Shown here one piece after another: positions 32,745 through 36,617 of a DNA stretch of 36,617 nt. The notes under the pieces were generated by a model that saw nothing but the letters and a program-made list of their open reading frames with translations, ran no database searches and was not told the origin of the DNA. Source of the DNA: Nocardiopsis prasina DSM 43845 (GTDB taxonomy: Bacteria; Actinomycetota; Actinomycetes; Streptosporangiales; Streptosporangiaceae); contig NZ_ANAE01000082.1 in the NCBI RefSeq assembly GCF_000341265.1, positions 1 to 36,617 on the forward strand. The letters are read 5' to 3'. A program made the translations under genes and the position numbers. How positions within the stretch are numbered: the first letter of the stretch is position 1; every line of letters begins with the position of its first letter.

Positions 32745-34880
32745 GTGTCCGTTTCCGCCCTGAACCGCGCCCCCGACCCCGTCACGCCCCACGTGACGCC
32801 CCGGAACCGCCGCCGACCCGACATCGAGGGGCTGCGCGCCGTCGCCGCCCTGCTGATTGCCGTCTACCACATCTGGTTCGGCACGGTCTCCGGCGGCGTC
32901 GACGTCTTCCTGCTGCTCACCGGCTTCCTCATCACGGGGTCGCTGGTCCGGGCGATGGAGCGCGACGGACGCGTCGACCTCGCCGCCTTCTGGACCAAGC
33001 TGGTCAAGCGGCTCTTCCCCGCGGGGGCGGTGGTGCTCGGCGCGGTCCTGCTGATGGCCCACGCGTACTTCCCGCGCTCCCAGTGGACCGCCGTCATCGA
33101 CGACGTGTGGGCGGCGGCGCTCTACTACGGGAACTGGCACCTGGCCCTGGGGTCGGTCGACTACATGGCGGAGAACTCCGCTGCCAGCCCCGTCCAGCAC
33201 TTCTGGTCCCTGGCCGTGCAGGGGCAGTTCTACCTGCTGTGGCCGGTGCTGATCGGTGTCGCCGGGCTGCTCGCCGTCCGGCTGGGCCGGACGGTCCGCC
33301 GGGGCGCCGCCGGGGCGGTGGGCGCGGTGTTCGCGCTCTCCTTCGCCTACTCTCTGTGGATCACCTCGACCGAACCGGTGTGGGCCTACTTCGACACCGG
33401 CGCGCGCCTGTGGGAGCTGGCCCTGGGCGGTCTGCTCGCGCTGTTCGTCCACCGGGTGGACCTGCCGGGCTGGGCCCGCGCCGCCGCCGGGTGGGCCGGG
33501 CTGGTCGCGCTGGTCCTGTGCGGGTTCGTGATCGGCGACTCCCTGCCCTATCCGGGCTACGCCTCCCTGTGGCCGACTCTCGCGGCGCTGCTCATCATCC
33601 TCGCGGGCGCGGGCCGGGCGGAGAACGGACGCCTGTCCGCGAACCGCCTCCTGTGCGCGCGCCCGCTGACCTGGCTGGGCGGACACGCCTACACCCTCTT
33701 CCTGTGGCACTGGCCGGTGCTCGTCCTGCACCTGGAGCTGACCGGGCAGGACCGCCCCACCCTCGGCGGCGGCTTCCTCGTACTGGGCGTCTCCTTCGCG
33801 GCGGCGCTGGCCACCAGCTGGCTGGTGGACGGCGGCGTGGTGCGGGCCACCCGGCGCCTGCGAACCCCGGTGTGGTCGCTCGCGGCGGGCATCCTGTTCG
33901 TCGTGCCCGTCCTGGTGGCGGGCTCCCTGTGGGGGCAGTCGATCGAACGCGACCGGCAGCTGCGCACGGAACTGAGCTCCAACCCGCTCGCCTACCCGGG
34001 CGCCGCCGTCCACCTCGACCAGGACCTGGCGCGGAACCTGCCCGCCCTGCCGATCTACCCGGACACGACCACGGTCGCCCGCGACACCATCAACCAGACC
34101 CGCGAGTGCAACGCGCTGATCAACCAGCCCGAGGTGGTGTCCTGCGAGTTCGGCGACGTGCGCTCCGACTACACGATCGCCCTGGTGGGCAGCTCCCACG
34201 TGCGGCACTGGTTCCAGGCCCTGGAGACCCTCGCCGACCAGCACGGATGGCGGTTGGTGACGATGACCAAGAACGCCTGCCAGTTCAGCGCGCACGAGCA
34301 GCGGTACCGCGGGGCGGAGTTCCCCGAGTGCACGCAGTGGAACGACAACGTCATGGCCGCCCTGGAGGACCTGGAGCCGGACACGGTCTTCACCCTGGGC
34401 TCACTGACCAGTGTGCGCACCGGGCCCGACGAACACGTCCCCGAGGGCTTCGTCGAGCGCTGGCGCCAGCTCGACGACCGGGGCGTGGACGTCGTCGCGG
34501 TCCGCGACACCCCCCGGTTCTCCTTCCGGGTCCCCGACTGCACCGACCGCAACCACCGTTCGGAGTGCTCGGAGCCCAGATCCAACTCCATGGCGGCGCA
34601 GGCCCCCTACGAGGAGCTCACCGACGTCCCGCCCAACACCCGGTTCCTGGACATGACCAACTACCTGTGCCAGGACGAGGTCTGCCACGGGGTGATCGGG
34701 AACCAGCTGGTGTACTACGACACCAACCACTTCTCCTACTCCTTCTCCCAATCGCTGGCCATGGTCATGGAGCCCTACTTCCTGGCCGCGGCGGGCCGGG
34801 CGCCCGAGGCGGAGCTCACCCTCGCCGAGGCCGCCCTGCCGCTCCAGGAGGCGGCGCAGGAGCAGGGCAACCAGTCCTGA
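32745..34880 (+). CDS. OafA/OatA-type acyltransferase with SGNH domain
   Basis: 711 residues from GTG 32745. Residues about 24-395 are an acyltransferase-3 membrane domain (about ten segments) with DIEGLRAVAALLIAVYH, in which H42 is the conserved catalytic-type His, and GGVDVFLLLTGFLITG. Residues about 470-690 are an extracytoplasmic SGNH hydrolase-like domain: block I is GSSH (482-485) instead of the usual GDSH, keeping the Ser, and block V is D659-x-x-H662. The enzyme should carry acyl (usually acetyl) groups across the membrane and place them on a wall polymer. The target is not known; the polyol-phosphate polymer made by the 17354-20829 genes is a candidate. Confidence 0.88.
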   Translation: MSVSALNRAPDPVTPHVTPRNRRRPDIEGLRAVAALLIAVYHIWFGTVSGGVDVFLLLTGFLITGSLVRAMERDGRVDLAAFWTKLVKRLFPAGAVVLGAVLLMAHAYFPRSQWTAVIDDVWAAALYYGNWHLALGSVDYMAENSAASPVQHFWSLAVQGQFYLLWPVLIGVAGLLAVRLGRTVRRGAAGAVGAVFALSFAYSLWITSTEPVWAYFDTGARLWELALGGLLALFVHRVDLPGWARAAAGWAGLVALVLCGFVIGDSLPYPGYASLWPTLAALLIILAGAGRAENGRLSANRLLCARPLTWLGGHAYTLFLWHWPVLVLHLELTGQDRPTLGGGFLVLGVSFAAALATSWLVDGGVVRATRRLRTPVWSLAAGILFVVPVLVAGSLWGQSIERDRQLRTELSSNPLAYPGAAVHLDQDLARNLPALPIYPDTTTVARDTINQTRECNALINQPEVVSCEFGDVRSDYTIALVGSSHVRHWFQALETLADQHGWRLVTMTKNACQFSAHEQRYRGAEFPECTQWNDNVMAALEDLEPDTVFTLGSLTSVRTGPDEHVPEGFVERWRQLDDRGVDVVAVRDTPRFSFRVPDCTDRNHRSECSEPRSNSMAAQAPYEELTDVPPNTRFLDMTNYLCQDEVCHGVIGNQLVYYDTNHFSYSFSQSLAMVMEPYFLAAAGRAPEAELTLAEAALPLQEAAQEQGNQS

Positions 34881-34883
34881 GGC

Positions 34884-35984
34884 TCAGCCGAGCTCACCCC
34901 GGAGCGAGCGCCCGTGCAGGACGCGCAGCCGGTCCACCCAGTCGTCGTCCTCGGACGGGTGGAAGTGGTTCTGCTCGCCCCACCCACGGCTGGGCCGCCG
35001 GAAGCGGGTGGCCCGCACGTCGGCCAGGGTGCCGAACAGTCCGCTGTCCTCGAACACCGCGTTGCCCTGCCCCGGACCCACCCCGAAGTCGGTGAGGACC
35101 AGGGTCGGCACCCGGTGCGCGAGGGCCTCGACCACCGGGCTCGAACCCACCGCCACCAGGCCGCGCGCCCGGTCCAGTTGGTCGGACAGCCGCCCCGAGC
35201 GGAAGACCAGCACGTGGTCCTCGGCCAGGTCGGCCCGGACCAACGAGCGCCAGGACTCCACGAACGGGTGGCGGTTCCCCGGCTCGTGGCCGAGGTGGAC
35301 CACCACCTCCAGGTCGGGGCGGCTCTCGGCCAGCTCCGTCAGGGCGAGCAGGACGCTCCTGCGCCCCCGCTCGGTGTCCGGAGCCCCGGGGTGGGCCGCG
35401 TAGACGACCCGGTCGCGCCGGGTCCCCCGGTCCGCGTTGCCTCTGCCCAGAGGAAGGCTGCCCAGCCCCACCTCGCCGCGGACGCCGAGACGCTCGCCCA
35501 AGGTGGAGTACTCGGCGACCTCGCGACGGCTGTGCGCCACGAGCAGGTCGACCCTGGAGCGGTGCAGCCACTCGCCCTCGACCGCGGGCAGTGACAGCGC
35601 GGGCAGCGCGGACACCACCACCGGCCGGTACCGGCGCAGCACGGACCTCAGGGAGCAGGACAGCGTCTCCACGAGCGGACCGGAACAGTTGAGCAGCACC
35701 ACGCCCGGGCGGTGGCGCCGGACCAGCGAGCGGACCTGGCGCGCCGTGAGCACCGGCACGCGCAGACCGGCCTGGCGGCTGCCCTCGGTCGCGTCGCGGA
35801 TACGGGCCGGGGAGGGGGTGCGGTCGGTGCGGGCCACCGCGAGCCCGACGGTGGTCCCGGCCCCGGAGAGCCGGTCGAGCATGGCCACGGTGAGTCCGAC
35901 CCGCTCCGAGGTGTCGGCCACCGCCAGGATCGTGGGCGCCCCGACCCGGGTAGCGGGGCGGCTCCCAGTGGGAATGAGGGTCAC
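34884..35984 (-). CDS. DUF6716-like putative glycosyltransferase
   Basis: 366 residues from GTG 35984, with AAGGAG eight bases upstream; the frame is open further back but without support. The protein has the look of a GT-B fold: N-terminal Rossmann half (APTILAVADTSERVGLTVAMLDRL), a middle HRPGVVLLNCSGPLVE strand, and a C-terminal half with VVYAAHPGAPDTERGRR and SSPVVEALAHRVPTLVLTDFG, where glycosyltransferases bind the nucleotide sugar. It resembles actinobacterial proteins listed as DUF6716 putative glycosyltransferases found near surface-polymer genes. Donor and acceptor are unknown. It converges on the acyltransferase gene with only three bases between the stops. Confidence 0.65.
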   Translation of the reverse strand: MTLIPTGSRPATRVGAPTILAVADTSERVGLTVAMLDRLSGAGTTVGLAVARTDRTPSPARIRDATEGSRQAGLRVPVLTARQVRSLVRRHRPGVVLLNCSGPLVETLSCSLRSVLRRYRPVVVSALPALSLPAVEGEWLHRSRVDLLVAHSRREVAEYSTLGERLGVRGEVGLGSLPLGRGNADRGTRRDRVVYAAHPGAPDTERGRRSVLLALTELAESRPDLEVVVHLGHEPGNRHPFVESWRSLVRADLAEDHVLVFRSGRLSDQLDRARGLVAVGSSPVVEALAHRVPTLVLTDFGVGPGQGNAVFEDSGLFGTLADVRATRFRRPSRGWGEQNHFHPSEDDDWVDRLRVLHGRSLRGELG

Positions 35985-36070
35985 GAAGCCTTCTCCTTGG
36001 CGTTCGGGATGGAGACCCCAGGCTACACACGGAGAGTGACCACTCCGGAACTCATGGTTCGGGGGACGCG

Positions 36071-36104
36071 GACGGCGGCCGCCCCTCAGGGAACGGCCGC
36101 CGTC
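36071..36104 (-). terminator. Hairpin terminator after the enoyl-CoA hydratase gene
   Basis: GACGGCGGCCG (36071-36081) pairs perfectly with CGGCCGCCGTC (36094-36104), 17 bases downstream of the minus-strand stop at 36121. Confidence 0.8.
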
Positions 36105-36120
36105 GCGGTTCCGGTGGGCG

Positions 36121-36617
36121 CTACTCGCCCTTCCAGACGGGGTCGCGCTTCTCCGCGAAGGCGATCGCCCCCTCCATGGCGTCCTGACTGACGAACACGG
36201 GGCCCGCCAGCTCGTTCTGCCGCTCCCACATCTGGTCCGTGGACCAGTCGTCCGAGGCCTGGATGATCTCCTTGGAGACCCGCAGGGCCAGCGGACCGTT
36301 GGGGGTGATCCGGGCGGCCAGGGCCCGGGCGCCCTCCAGGGCGCCGCCGCTCTCGGTGACCTGGTTGACCAGGCCCAGCTCCGCCAGGCGCCCCGCGCCG
36401 ACGAAGTCACCGGTCAGGGCGAACTCCATCGCGATGTTGCGCGGGATGCGGTGCTGGAGGCGCAGCAGGCCACCGGCTCCCGCGACCAGACCGCGCTTCA
36501 CCTCGGGGATGCCGAACCTGGCGTCGTCCGCCGCCACGACCAGGTCGCAGGCGAGCACCGCCTCGAACCCGCCCGCCAGGGCGTACCCCTCGACCGCCGC
36601 GATCAGCGGCTTTCTCC
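36121..36617 (-). CDS. Enoyl-CoA hydratase/isomerase family protein (partial, 5' end outside the window)
   Basis: 165 C-terminal residues are present; the start lies beyond 36617. The visible part begins RKPLIAAVEGYALAGGFEAVLACDL, the crotonase oxyanion-hole region, followed by ARFGIPEVKRGLVAGAGGLLRL, where the catalytic Glu of hydratases would be expected. Near the end is GAIAFAEKRDPVWKGE, the usual crotonase ending. It should act on acyl-CoA thioesters in the cytoplasm, hydrating or isomerising 2-enoyl-CoA. It has no obvious link to the surface-polymer genes next to it. Confidence 0.92.
   Translation of the reverse strand, partial: RKPLIAAVEGYALAGGFEAVLACDLVVAADDARFGIPEVKRGLVAGAGGLLRLQHRIPRNIAMEFALTGDFVGAGRLAELGLVNQVTESGGALEGARALAARITPNGPLALRVSKEIIQASDDWSTDQMWERQNELAGPVFVSQDAMEGAIAFAEKRDPVWKGE

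Noticed and set aside
32621..35095. An 824-codon plus-strand frame over the acyltransferase
   Set aside because: Arg/Gly/Pro-rich shadow; the true frame has membrane segments and SGNH motifs.

Overview
The window is high-GC DNA with actinomycete features: GTG and TTG starts, a predicted F420-type oxidoreductase next to pyrimidine catabolism, WXG100/ESX-style polymorphic toxins, and teichoic-acid-type CDP-polyol genes. The gene content and protein style suggest Nocardiopsis or a relative in the Nocardiopsaceae. That placement is inferred from gene content, not from a marker gene.

Layout. (1) Positions 1-4800 are a polymorphic-toxin locus in decay. A large WXG100-like toxin with a C-terminal non-specific nuclease domain is broken by an amber stop, a frameshift/deletion and an ochre stop. 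Two intact YezG/DUF600-like immunity genes follow. Between them, on the other strand, lies the wreck of a second toxin domain (TNT, NAD-glycohydrolase type). (2) Positions 5060-11160 hold a LuxR-type two-component system, a divergent DUF418 membrane protein, an orphan NarL-type response regulator, a flavodoxin-like protein and a DUF4352 membrane-anchored protein. (3) Positions 11368-16661 are a reductive-pyrimidine-degradation operon: promoter, N-carbamoyl-beta-alanine amidohydrolase, dihydropyrimidinase, LLM-class flavin/F420 oxidoreductase, terminator, then an NCS1 base transporter. A 38-bp tandem repeat follows. (4) Positions 17354-20829 encode a fused CDP-ribitol synthase (cytidylyltransferase plus SDR reductase) and a membrane-anchored CDP-polyol phosphotransferase for a teichoic-acid-type polymer.

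(5) Positions 20964-31544 are the most interesting block. It is a tail-only siphophage-type module: tape measure, distal tail protein, a protein with an H-type-lectin-like end, a Gp37-like hub protein, a beta-helix spike, tail terminator, tail tube, and G/GT chaperones joined by a CCCGGGG -1 frameshift site. No head, portal, terminase, integrase or lysis gene is seen. The gene order is circularly permuted relative to ordinary phages: the tape measure comes first, and the terminator, tube and chaperones come last. Two HTH proteins, divergently transcribed around a TTGCAA-rich promoter, lie at the downstream end. (6) Positions 31713-36617 hold a degraded lipoprotein gene, an OafA/OatA-type acyltransferase with an SGNH domain, a DUF6716-like putative glycosyltransferase and the end of an enoyl-CoA hydratase gene.

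How they may work together. The tail module sits inside a neighbourhood of surface-glycopolymer genes (polyol-phosphate polymer on one side, O-acyltransferase and glycosyltransferase on the other). Gram-positive siphophage tails commonly bind wall polymers, so a domesticated tail particle (F-type tailocin-like) whose receptor is modified by the flanking genes is a reasonable hypothesis, but nothing in the sequence alone proves it.
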